Shown: positions 23,401-33,774 of the stretch, in pieces | Layout: each line of letters opens with the position of its first letter | Position numbering within the stretch: the stretch's first letter is position 1 | Assembly (NCBI GenBank): GCA_963921825.1 | Contig: OY997594.1 | Location: 12,095,001 to 12,159,000 of the forward strand | Direction of reading: 5' to 3' | Length of the DNA: 64,000 nucleotides | Source: Erodium maritimum | Taxonomy: Eukaryota; Streptophyta; Magnoliopsida; Geraniales; Geraniaceae | The notes under the pieces: model-generated | Told to the model about the DNA's origin: nothing | The model's database searches: none | The model's input: only the letters and a program-made list of their open reading frames with translations | Program-made: the position numbers and the translations under genes

Positions 23401-23656
23401 AATTTCCAACCTAGACGGAGGGAACATATGTACGAGGATGTTGGAAACAGACCCATGTCAACGAGAATCGATTCCAATTAAGAAGACAAATAAGGGAGAA
23501 GCAGCAAAACATATAAAACAAACTTACCTGAAAATTTGGCGGATGGAACTTTAAGGCTTACTTAATAAAAAGGTAGGAGGAGGATGAGAGGGGAAGGAAG
23601 CTTTTCATAGTAGAGTATCAGTTGATTAACGATGAAGCAAAAAAGATTTACCAGGT

Positions 23657-23667
23657 TTTATATAATA
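23657..23667 (-). promoter_or_regulatory. TATA box of the F-box gene
   Basis: On the minus strand the sequence reads attatataaaa, about 30-40 bp upstream of the inferred leader exon. The MULE flanking repeat begins only 9 bp further upstream (23676). Confidence 0.45.
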
Positions 23668-24627
23668 TTCCTAGTCCTAATTAGAAAGAAAAAATCAAAT
23701 AGAAACCATAGCTTAAGCTAAAAACTGTGTGAACCAATCCAAGCCATTCATTTCACAAATGGATGGCTGAGATTATTAGTAGGATGTTGACTTGTTGACT
23801 TCTGTTAGAAAAAAAAAAACAGCACAATTCGGTGGCATTTTTGTAATATTCCTTAGTTTTGTGAGGGTTAAATCGTAATTTCATTTTGTTCTTCTCCACT
23901 ACGCGACTGTTCCTATCTATCAGACACAACTCTCACGCACGCACGCACTCGCTCTCGCTCTCAGCTTCTTCTTCTCGCTCGGTCGTCATTTTTGTGCGGT
24001 TTTCTTCGTGTTTTTCGTCAATCTCAAGCAAAATCCAAAGTTCCGGTTGAGTTCTACGCATCATATTGAGGTTTGGTCTCCGATTCTCGTTGTGTTGATC
24101 ATTTTCTGTTGTGATAAGCTTCACTGATTTAGGGATTTATTTTTGAAATCCAGTCGATTTTGACCTAGTTTTTGAGTTCGATAGTTGATTTTGTTACTTC
24201 AAAGCGTTTTTGTATGCGATTTCCGGAGGGAGGAACATATATTCAGGGTTTGGAAAGCTTTCTGCTCTGTTTTTAGTTATTTTTCAACTTAACTGCATGT
24301 GCGTTGATGTTTGATCTTGGTTTTGTGTTTGATTGTGCATTTTGTGTTGTCTAAAACTTGTAAATCTCTTGTATTCTGCGTTTGATTGTCTCATTTTCAT
24401 TTGCATGCGCGTTGATTTTGATTTTTTGATGATATGTCTGTGAGCATGTACTGATTTCGAAGTTTGATCTCAGATAATGTGTTTTGTGGTTGTATACGAT
24501 TGGTAAGCATGACAATGTGTTTTCTGGTTAAGTAAAAGAATGTTTTCATGACTGAAGTGAAGCTTGGTATGCATTTTGAAGTTTGAATTGGGGAGGGTTG
24601 AACATGCGAGAGGTGGTGTATCTGTGT

Positions 24628-24990
24628 TTTATCAACACTGACATTCACATTTATCAACTCTGTGAGATAGATTTATCACTTATATTTTTTAATATTGAAT
24701 AAGTATCAACTCTGTGAGTTATCAACATTTGTATTCATTTTTATCAACATTGCATTGTTTTTTTATCAGCTCTATGATGTATGTTTATCAGTCTTAGTAT
24801 CTGTGTTTATCACAACTGTATTGTACTTTTATCAACACTGTGATCTGTGTTTATCAGTCTTAGTATCTGTGTTTATCACAACTGTATTGTACTTTTATCA
24901 ACACTGTGATCTGTGTTTATCAGTCTTATTATGTGTGTTTATCACAACTGTCCTGTGCTTTTATCAACACTGTGATCTAGGTTTATCAAA
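24628..24990 (+). repeat. TTTATCAAC motif cluster with 66-bp tandem repeat
   Basis: About sixteen TTTATCA-type motifs lie between the MULE left end and the Ulp1-like start codon. Three copies of a 66-bp unit begin gtttatcagtcttagtatct at 24783, 24849 and 24915. The Tyr/Cys-rich open frame across it is only the translated repeat. Confidence 0.9.
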
Positions 24991-25047
24991 CACACTCAGC
25001 TTTGATTTGCTCACACTCTTATGTATAAGTGTCTGTGTTTCAGAGAA

Positions 25048-28000
25048 ATGGTGAAGACTAGATCGAATGAGGATTCATTTCTCCTGAAGGACTTGATCCC
25101 AGGTAAAAGGTTTAGAATAATGTAAACTTTTGTTTTTATTATATGCTTTTAGTATGATTGGTGATTTTTTGTGTTTTTGAATGTGTTGTGCAGTCAAAGC
25201 GAAGAAACGTCCTGTTATCAAGATCAAAGTCCCTCCGAATCCTGCCAATGTTGTAGGAGGAGAGAGCTCATCCGCGACTGCTGCTCCTAATCCAACAAAG
25301 GATGCAGGACAAAAGTTGTTGATGCCCGCTCCTCGTAATCCAGCAGAGGGATCAGTCATAGCTCCTCCTCCGAACCCAGCAAATGATGTAGCAGAAAATA
25401 GCTCATCTGCAACTACTGCTCCTGCTCCTAATCTGACAAAGGATGCGGGACAAAGCTCATCTATGGAAGCATTCGTAGGTCCTGTGAAGAAGAGACCACA
25501 ACCGGAGGCCAATGCTCTTGCAAACCCTATTCCAAAGAGGACCAAGAAGGATCAGGTTCGTGTAAGAGGTGATGGTTTTCGGAGGTTGAAGGTCAGGACA
25601 TCACCTAAGTCCTTGGTCAATTTCATGGAGGGGATGAGTGATTTGCAGAAGAAGGCAGTACAGGACATGGGGTTTGGGAGTATCTTGCTGCTGGAGGTGA
25701 AGGACTTACCACAAGCCCTTGGGTTTTGGCTTGTGAGTAATATCCATACCGGGAGTCTTTGCATAAAGCTATCGCAAGGCCGACCTTTACACATCAGCAG
25801 CGAAAATGTGAAGGAAACATTAGGGATCCCCTGTGGCGGACGAGCGATCATCCCAAAGAGGTCTGATTTTTGTCGACTTGTTGCACGTTGGCTTCGGCAG
25901 TTTAATGTTCAATCAGTTTTTGGAGTGAGCATCTCTTCTCTGATTGAAGTGATGAAGAGACAAAGAGGAGATGAAGAAATGTTCAAATGGAATTTTGCGG
26001 TGTTATTCTCAACTGTGATGGTTGAAGGGACGAGTGGGAGCTATGTCAATAATTCTGTGTTGTACGCAATGGACAAAGTAAGTGCCATCCCAGAATATGA
26101 CTGGTGTGGCTTTGTCATTGATGGTCTGATTGAAAGCAAAAAAAAATGGGATAAGTCAGCCACGGGAGAGAAGTTCTATGCTGGGCCTTTGACATTTCTC
26201 ATGGTAAGTTTAATTTTTTATCATCCTTGTTGCATTGATAAAAGTATTGAATAAGGTTGATAATTTATGCATGTAGTGTTGATAAACAAATATATTTTTC
26301 ACTGTCAGCAGTTTCTAAATTGTTTTGTTTGGTGTTATGCAGTTATACTATGTTGATCGGGTTGTGCTCGAGAAGAGAGTTGTGGAGAGGGCCCAGCCTT
26401 CTCTCATTGGGTGGACATCTGATGATTTGAAAGATCGGGAGTATCTTGAAAAGCAATACGGGTCATTCGGGGAAGGTTACATAGAGGAAGACCCATACGT
26501 ACCTGAGGAAGTTGAAGATGTCATTGATGATCTGGGACAAGAGGTATATTCAAAGTTTTTTTGTGTTAAAGTCATAAGTTTTTGTGTTTTTCTGTAACAT
26601 TTTTTGTATTTTTGTAATGTGTAGGAATTCATCGTAAAGCTGGCAGAACAAGCAGTGCATCTCGCTGATAGCTATGTCCTTTTTAAGGACAGCATCAGAA
26701 CAGCCATTTCAAAGTTTTCTGACAATATCACCGTCAGGAGGCTTCACGATGCTGTGAATGAGATGGTGGGGGCCCCATCAGAGCACAACATTGAAGAGTC
26801 ATCACAAGATCGTTGGTGGAGGCATCCTGATGTGATAAAGGCTATTGATGCAGCATTTAATGCTGCAACTAAAGTGAATAGCCAGGGTAGCGGTAAGGAG
26901 AACGATGGCCAAGATTGTGTAGCAGAGAGAGAGAGATGGCAGAAGCTGGTTCTGTTAGGCTTGGAAGGGATAATATTGTTGCTGAGGAGCACGAGGATGG
27001 GGTTGAACCGGTAGTGGAGTTAGGGAGAGATTGTGACGTTGAGGTAGAAGGTGTTGTGGGAGGGAAAGGCGATGATGCTGGTGATAAAGGGAAAGGTGAT
27101 AATGCTGTTGAAGAAGCTGAAGGCAACAATGTTGTCGAACAAGGAAAAGGTGATGATAATATCACGTCTGTGGCGGATGCCGAGGAGACCAATGTAGGCG
27201 AGCCACAAGGTCGCGGGATGCCTACATTCAGTCTTGGTCTTGAAGATGTTGCTGACATAGGGAGGCAAGCATGTGGAGATGTTGATGTAGGGAGGGAAGC
27301 ATGTGAAGATGTTGTGAGGACAGAGAAGGGAAAAGAGAAAGAAGAAAAGAAGAAATCGAGAAGCAGTAGTAAAAAGCCAACCACAAAGAAAATTATAAAG
27401 GCAGGGCCATCAACTAGGAAAACAGATTTGAATGCTCCATTGACAAAAGAGGAGCAACTATGGATGGAATGGCTGCTGAACGACGATAGAGAAGACCAGT
27501 GGTATTGTCCTAACCCTGTCTTTACATTTTTATCAACTCTATCTGCTAGGTTTATCAACAATCCTATATAGTTTTATCACCACTGATGTATATAGCATTA
27601 GCAAACATTGTTTTGCATCTGTTGAGCATGTTTTACATTTTTATCAACTCTATCTGCCAGGTTTATCAACAATGTTATATAGGTTTATCACCACTGATGT
27701 GTATACCATTGTTTTTATCTGTTAACCATGTGTTTCATTTTTATCAACTCTATCTGCTAGTTTTATCAACAATGTGATATAGTTTTATCACCACTGATGT
27801 GTTGTGTTTTTTTTGAAGGGAAATGGTTTTTGAAATCATGGATGGCAGTATAGGTGTGATGAAAAATGATTTACAGTCGATGAAAGTTGGGACAGAAGTA
27901 ATGGTGGGTGTTATTAATGCATGGGTAGCTTACATGAATTTGATGGAGGAGAAGAGAACACCAGATGAACCTTCAAGGTTTTTCTTCACAACAGTTGCAA

Positions 28001-28981
28001 GCGTGAGTGTTTTTTATTCATGTGAATTTTGTCTTTTTTTAATAATACTAAGGTGGGAATGTGTTTATCATTTTACATGTTTTTTTTATCATTAGTCATC
28101 CTTGATTGATCTGAAGAAAGAAAACTGGCGTGATGATCTTGAAACCGAGTTGGAGTTGTACACGGATGTCAATCTCACTACTGTGGATTTGGTAAGGATC
28201 TCCCATACATTTTCAGGCTTATGTATCATTTTTATAGTATTAGGTTTGTGTTTTGTGTAACCATGGTTGTCTTCTTTGTTCTTCTATGGCAGGTGTTTTT
28301 CCCAGTTCATGCAAAGTCTCACTATTACTTGGTATGTTTCGACATGAAGAAACACACAGTGGCTGTCCTCGACAACTTGCAGGGGACTAACTTTAGAGGC
28401 AAATACGGGAACAGAATCACCAATTTGGTAAGTTTTTATTTGCGATTTTAGTTATTAATTTTACATACATTTTTGTGTTTCTAATGTACGTATTTTCCGT
28501 TAATCATTGACAGAGGAATAGGTTTTCGATGTTCCTTGAAAGGCTTGATGCTACGCTCTCTGTGAGAATCAGAAATGAACGTGGAAAGGGTTTGAAGCTA
28601 GATTGGAGCAGCAGTGATAATGTGGTTGACTGTGGCATCTACTGCATGTTTCACATGGAGAGGTACATGGGTGAATCTGGAAGTACTTGGGGTTTCCCTA
28701 TGTCAAAGAACAATGTAAGCTAACATTTTTATCTTGTGCAGTTCTTTTTAAGTCATGTGTTTTTATGTGTGTAGTTTAACTAATTGGGGTGGTTTTTTTT
28801 GTTGTGTATATAGGCTGATCAATTATTGAAGCTGAGGCATCGATATGCCATGCAATTGTGCACGTATCCAAGCAACACTACAAAGATCATGAACGAGGTA
28901 AAGCTGAGGAGCTACTGTCAGAGGAATCAATCAAGTGGAGGGGATGAGCTATCTCCTGCTTCTTCAGAAAGAACTATATAG
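25048..28981 (+). CDS. MULE-borne Ulp1-like cysteine protease (one frameshift)
   Basis: C48-type protease related to SUMO proteases, carried as the second gene of the MULE. There are nine exons: 25048-25102, 25194-26203, 26343-26543, 26625-27501, 27819-28002, 28096-28191, 28293-28427, 28514-28714 and 28814-28981. All have GT/AG borders in agreeing phase except one break in exon 4. The product would be about 974 aa. The N-terminal third has the plant mobile-domain type block KWNFAVLFSTVMVEGTSGSY, followed by an acidic/Lys-rich linker. The C-terminal catalytic domain shows HYYLVCFD (His), AVLDNLQ (Asp) and VDCGIYCMFHME (Cys). In exon 4 a GA run near 26925-26935 is one dinucleotide out of frame. 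The target substrate is unknown; the desumoylase role is inferred from the family. Confidence 0.85.
27530..27800 (+). repeat. TTTATCAAC motifs in intron 4 of the Ulp1-like gene
   Basis: Three rounds of an about 90-bp unit, each with tttttatcaactctatctgc, a second tttatcaaca and a third ttttatcaccactgatgt, fill the 317-bp intron between 27502 and 27818. Confidence 0.85.
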
Positions 28982-29565
28982 GACTGTTGGACAAGGCACT
29001 TGTATAAAGCATTAGGTCTTTTGTGCAGTTACTTTTTTTGGTAAAAAGGATGTAATCAGTTGCAAACTTCTTATGACTCTAGCATTTTTTGGTAAACAGA
29101 TGATACTAAATGTGCATAGATGTTTTTAAGCATATGAAATGACAGGGTTTATCAATCTGTTTTATGTACCAGGTTTATCACATATATAGAAGAGTTTTAT
29201 CAATTCTGTGTTCATGGTTTATCACTGTTGTGGATGGCTATTTTGAATAGCAATAGGTAAGTACTTTCGAAGGTCCTTTATCAGTGATGTACTAAGCTTT
29301 TATCAATATTTGTTACAACTTTTATCACCCTTAAATTTGTGTACATATTCAATGTTGAAGGACCTTGTAAATCAGAGTTAGGAATATTAAAAAACAGATT
29401 TATCAACTTTACTTGAAGACTTTATCAAGCCTAATTCAATGTTTTATCAGTACTGAATGACCTTGTAATTCATAGAGTCAGTAATAGGTGTAAAGTATTT
29501 ATCAACGTTAAGTGCTACATTTATCAACACTAGTTCAATGTTTTATCACTGCAGCCATCTTTTCT
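28982..29565 (+). repeat. intergenic motif cluster between the convergent MULE genes
   Basis: The 584-bp spacer holds about thirteen TTTATCA motifs from 29150 onward, all in plus orientation. No other gene is seen. The 3' ends of both MULE transcripts must lie here. Confidence 0.8.
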
Positions 29566-32217
29566 TTAGGAGCAGTTTCTGATGTCATGACCTGGTTGAC
29601 CACATCCTTTGCAAGTCCTCTTCCTTTTCTTAGATTCTTCAATAGACCTTTCCATCCCTGATTGAATTCTCTTTCCACAACCTTTTGTCCTTGATATGTG
29701 GGGTAGCTTGACAATAACCTGTGAAGGTTTAGAAATACTTGTCAAAGTCTGAAGTTCTTGTGTTGTGGTTGATGCAAAATCATCAGCTTCGTCATCATTC
29801 AACTTGTTCCTGAAGTCCTCTACTTGTTCTGCAAATTCCTTCAACTTTGCAGCATTCACTGCTGGATGGAGGGCACAAGATTGAAGCATGGAGCATATAT
29901 CTGCAATAATCTTCTTACACTCACCGTAGGCAGATGGTTGTAATTCTTCAGAATCTGCAGAGTTTTCAGCATTCTTGCGTACATCCTTTGTCCATCTTTG
30001 CGTGATCAAGCTCTCCGGTATTTGATCAACCATAGATGCTTGCAAAGCCAAGAAAATATGCATACAAGGGATGCCAAATCCTTCAAATCTCATGCAAGTG
30101 CATGTGCAATGGTTCCCAGGTAAGCTTTGCACAACAACAAACGTCTTGTCCCCATGTTTGTTTGCGATGTTATATATCTTGTTTCCATCCTTTCCAACAC
30201 AGGTTATGATCCCACACCTGAAGGTTGTTCCCATAACACTTTTCTTTATGATGTCAAAGATTGAGCGGCTGTAAATCCTCCAAGCGTCCTTTTCAATTTC
30301 AGATAATACCATGAAATTGGGAGCTAAGGTGCTTGATTGGAAGTCCAGCTGTAATTGTTTCTGTCTCTGACCTTCAACGACTGTATCGAAGCGCCACATG
30401 AATTCAACCAAGGTAAGGCACCTGAACAACAACATTTTTTATCAGTCAAGACTTTAAAATTTATCAGTTCTTCTTGAAACATTTGTCATAACAGAATAAA
30501 TTATATCATCAGAAAACGCTACTGTCTCCACACATATTTTTATCAGTCAAGAGTGCAGAATTTATCAGTCCTCATTGCAACATTTATCAATCAAAAAATA
30601 AAGGTACCTATTAGTGAATTGACCAAATGCACTGTTCTCACTCTCTGATCTTGATGTTGTTCTAAGGAATAGTCCCATTTTTAGCCTCCTAAAATATGCA
30701 GGGATCCATCTATCCCGTATATCAAACATAGAAGACAACCAAGTGTGATCGTGTAGTTGGAATTCATCCATCAAAGCCTTCCAAGTCATCTCAAACTCCT
30801 CTATTTCAGTGTAGTTACTCCACACCAATGCTTTGAATTTCTTCTTGAAATTTGTCTCATGGTATAAATTGTGAGGAACCTGCAGTAATAATGTATAAAT
30901 TTGTCTCACAATCAACCGAACAAATTATTTATCTCCTAATGTTAACTTTTATCAACCATAAATCACTAACAAATGCATAAATTCAAAACAGGACTTACCT
31001 TAGAAGGAAGCTTTTGCATTATGTGCCACATACATAGTCGATGCCTACTTTGTGTGAACACTTCCTCAAAAGCCTTTCTCATCGCTGGGTCTTGATCTGT
31101 TATGAAACAGTTTGGCTCTTTCATCTTCATAGCTTTGAGGAATGTTTGGAATAACCAAACAAACGATTCGGCATCCTCTTTGGCTAACAAAGCAGCACCA
31201 AAGATGATCGACTTGTTGTGGTTGTCTACTCCAGTGAATGGTGCAAAGACCATCATGTACCTAAACAAACAAAAACATAAGCAGCAAGGATAAATAAATT
31301 ATCAACAGTGATTATACAATTTATCAACCTTACATGCAGGGTTTATCAATCAAACTGATGCAGATTGTCAAGTTATACAACATGCTTTACCTGTTTGATC
31401 TATAGGTTGAATCGAACGACACCGTATCACCAAATAGCTCATAATTCTTCCTCGACATCGAATCAGCCCAGAAAAGGTGGCTTAGCCGATCACCAGCATC
31501 AACTTTGTACTCAAAGAAGAAGTCACTACAATAGTCTTCTTTAGTGTGGAATTGGTCAATGGTAATTTGAGCGTCACTCTCTCCAATGTAAACTTTCAGA
31601 TCCCGCTGGAAGTTTCTGAAATCAGTTGGACACGCTCCTACGTTGGTAGGACCTCCAACTATTTGGCTGTAAAGGTTAAATGCTTTTGTAGCTCCCAAAT
31701 TAACCTTTGAGCAATCTATGATAAATTGCTTATGCCTTGGTGTTAAATCCCTGTTTGATCTTAGATAATACAAATCACGCTTACATTGCAGTGGGTGATT
31801 GTGGTCTTCTCTAAACTCATACACCGTATAACCATCTTCAGTGTGTTTCAAAGAAATCCTCGCCATACAGCCTGTCCGTGTAGACATTCTATATCTTTTT
31901 CTTAACTTGTCGTTGGTCTCTCCTTCGGTATCATCGACAAATGCTTCTCCTTCTCTTGCACAATACATGTATTTAAAATTGATTGTGTTACTCCTTGGTT
32001 TCTTCTTCTCTGGCCCTCGACGTGTCCCAAACCCACTATTTAATGCATAAGTTTGGTAGAAAATTATACCTTCCTCCAAGGAACCAAACTTCATATCCTT
32101 TCGAGGCTTTAAATCAACACTACATTCAGGAATCCACACCTTTTTTGTGACCACAGGTTGTGGAACAGGATCCACATCTTCATACTCGAATCCAAAGCAA
32201 GCATCGTCAAGATCCAT
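29566..32217 (-). CDS. MULE transposase, FAR1/FHY3-like, apparently intact
   Basis: This protein would bind the element ends and catalyse excision and insertion. There are four exons, 31391-32217, 30999-31260, 30608-30879 and 29566-30421, all with GT/AG borders and agreeing phases, giving 738 aa without stops. The FAR1-type DNA-binding region is at about residues 43-142 (FGSLEEGIIFYQTYALNSGF to REDHNHPL). The MULE RNase H-like domain follows, with VSFDSTYRSNRY (first Asp), FITDQDPAMRKAF (second Asp) and a later acidic residue. A SWIM finger is at about 561-575 (CTCMRFEGFGIPCMH), and a CX2CX4HX4C knuckle ends the protein (CKGCGQPGHDIRNC). The start ATG is at 32217; the long 5' region to 33481 is packed with TTTATCAAC motifs. 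Confidence 0.92.
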
Positions 32218-32239
32218 GGTACCAACTCAGGAAGGGACC

Positions 32240-32785
32240 TGGTCAGAGAGATTTATCAATATAACATGAAAGATTTATCAACATTGTAAGCCAGTTTTAT
32301 CAACACAATTGTTGGACTTATCAACTGAGGAAGGGACCTGGTCAGAGTCATTTATCAATTCTAAACATAACTTTTACCAACAATAAAATGCAATTTTATC
32401 AATGCTAACTACTACATGACGTGTGACTACAACGATCATCTACTCAGGAATGATAAGGTCACAGACAGTTAGTTTGTCAACTCTAAAACATACATTTATC
32501 AACACTAGCATAAAGATTTATCAACACTGAAAGAAAGATTTATCAACACTGCAGGAAAGATTTATCAACACTAGTTTGTAGATTTATCAACACTAGTTTG
32601 AAGATTTATCAAGACTACTAGAACGATTTATCAATGTTAGTATAAAGATTTATCAATACATTCCAGTAACACAACTTGTTCCTTGAACGAGCATCAACTC
32701 AGGAACGTCCAGTCACAGACAATTTATCAATGCTTGACGTTAGATTTATCAACAACAAAGTGTACTTTTATCAACGCAACCGATA
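32240..32785 (+). repeat. TTTATCAACAC motif cluster upstream of the transposase
   Basis: About eighteen copies, many exact (gatttatcaacact), sit in the region where the transposase promoter and leader must lie. They are plus-oriented, so antisense to the transposase. This is the densest cluster in the MULE. Confidence 0.85.
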
Positions 32786-33481
32786 ACAATTGATTAAAGA
32801 ACAAGAGTTATCAGAATTTGATTTCTGTTCATCGAATTTGAGATATAAACAACGATTGCTGGAGTATATCTCAAAATGTACTTGTTTACGTTTGATTAGT
32901 TGAGAAACGAGGTTAATTCACATCAAATAGTCGATAAATCTTAACAACATACTTGATAAACCCTAGAACAGAGCACGTTTTCAGATTTTTTGAAATCGAC
33001 ATATATTTTCTGGTTTTTCGATCCTGTGATTGACTGATGATAGAAGCAAGTTATTTAGATAATTCTCACCTGTTTTTGAGCTTGATCAGGCGATAAAAAA
33101 GGATTGAATTTGCGATTTGCAGAGGAGAAGCAAAAACAGAGCACGATTTATGAATTTCGGCTGAATCTTCAGATTGTAATGCTCGAATTTGACTATACGT
33201 TAATCGATCAAAGGAATGGAGAGCTGTTGATTTGTCGGTGTTTTGTTGAGAGAAGACTACGAAATCAGCTCAAGTTTTGTGCGTCTGCGATCGCGATCGC
33301 ACTGTAAGAGGAAGAAGAAGCTAGGAAGGGAATTTACTATCTTACCCTTTGTAGTATAAGAAACACGAAATTTAGGAAGGTGGGAGACAGTTGATCTGGG
33401 CGGTTGATCATCGTTGCTGGACGGCGCGGATCGGTTCGCACGGTTCGCACGTTAAGCAGGGTTTCTAGCGGATTTCAGGTC

Positions 33482-33774
33482 CCTAATTAGAATCATAAAG
33501 AAAAAAAAATTGGATGTTAAACTGGAGTTTTAAACGATTTCTTGGGCTTAATTACTTATTTCGCATTCCATAAAAAAACGTTATTGATATCAAAGTCCTA
33601 ACAGGGCTATGTTTCCTAATCTGAAAACTCATTCAACTTTCCTTTTCTGAAGATCTTATTTGAAACCAACCAGTATCAATAACACCACAATCAATTGATT
33701 GACCGTCATTATCCCCTAGGGTTAGGGAAGAATTGAGAACTAGTAGAATGAAATAAAAGAAGATAACAGAGGAA
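33482..33774. other. spacer between the MULE and the TTM gene
   Basis: About 290 bp holding the MULE right flanking repeat and the 3' end of the TTM1/TTM2-like gene. No other feature seen. Confidence 0.5.

Larger units (their letters stand above)
23685..33481. mobile_element. autonomous-type MULE carrying transposase and Ulp1-like genes
   Basis: The element is about 9797 bp, flanked by CCTAATTAG at 23676-23684 and 33482-33490 in direct orientation, a 9-bp duplication as expected of Mutator-like elements. The inner ends are inverted repeats of about 65-75 bp at moderate identity: the left reads tagaaaccatagcttaa...gtgtgaaccaatcc, and the right, reverse-complemented, tagaaaccctgcttaa...gtgcgaaccgatcc. 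Inside are two convergent genes: a plus-strand Ulp1-like protease (25048-28981) and a minus-strand FAR1/MuDR-type transposase (29566-32217). The pairing is known from Arabidopsis ULP-bearing MULEs. CTAATTAG is a palindrome, so part of the flank could belong to the TIR instead. Confidence 0.82.

Noticed and set aside
24695-25054. Plus-strand Tyr/Cys/Phe-rich repeated open frame that could pass for a novel repeat protein
   Set aside because: It is only the translation of the TTTATCA tandem repeats and has no independent coding sign.
24628-32785. TTTATCAACA resembles the bacterial DnaA box TTATCCACA
   Set aside because: The context is a plant nuclear MULE; the likeness is by chance and copies lack the DnaA-box consensus.
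33104-33307. 67-codon plus-strand frame near the MULE right end
   Set aside because: It lies in the TIR-proximal leader region with no family likeness or splice partner.
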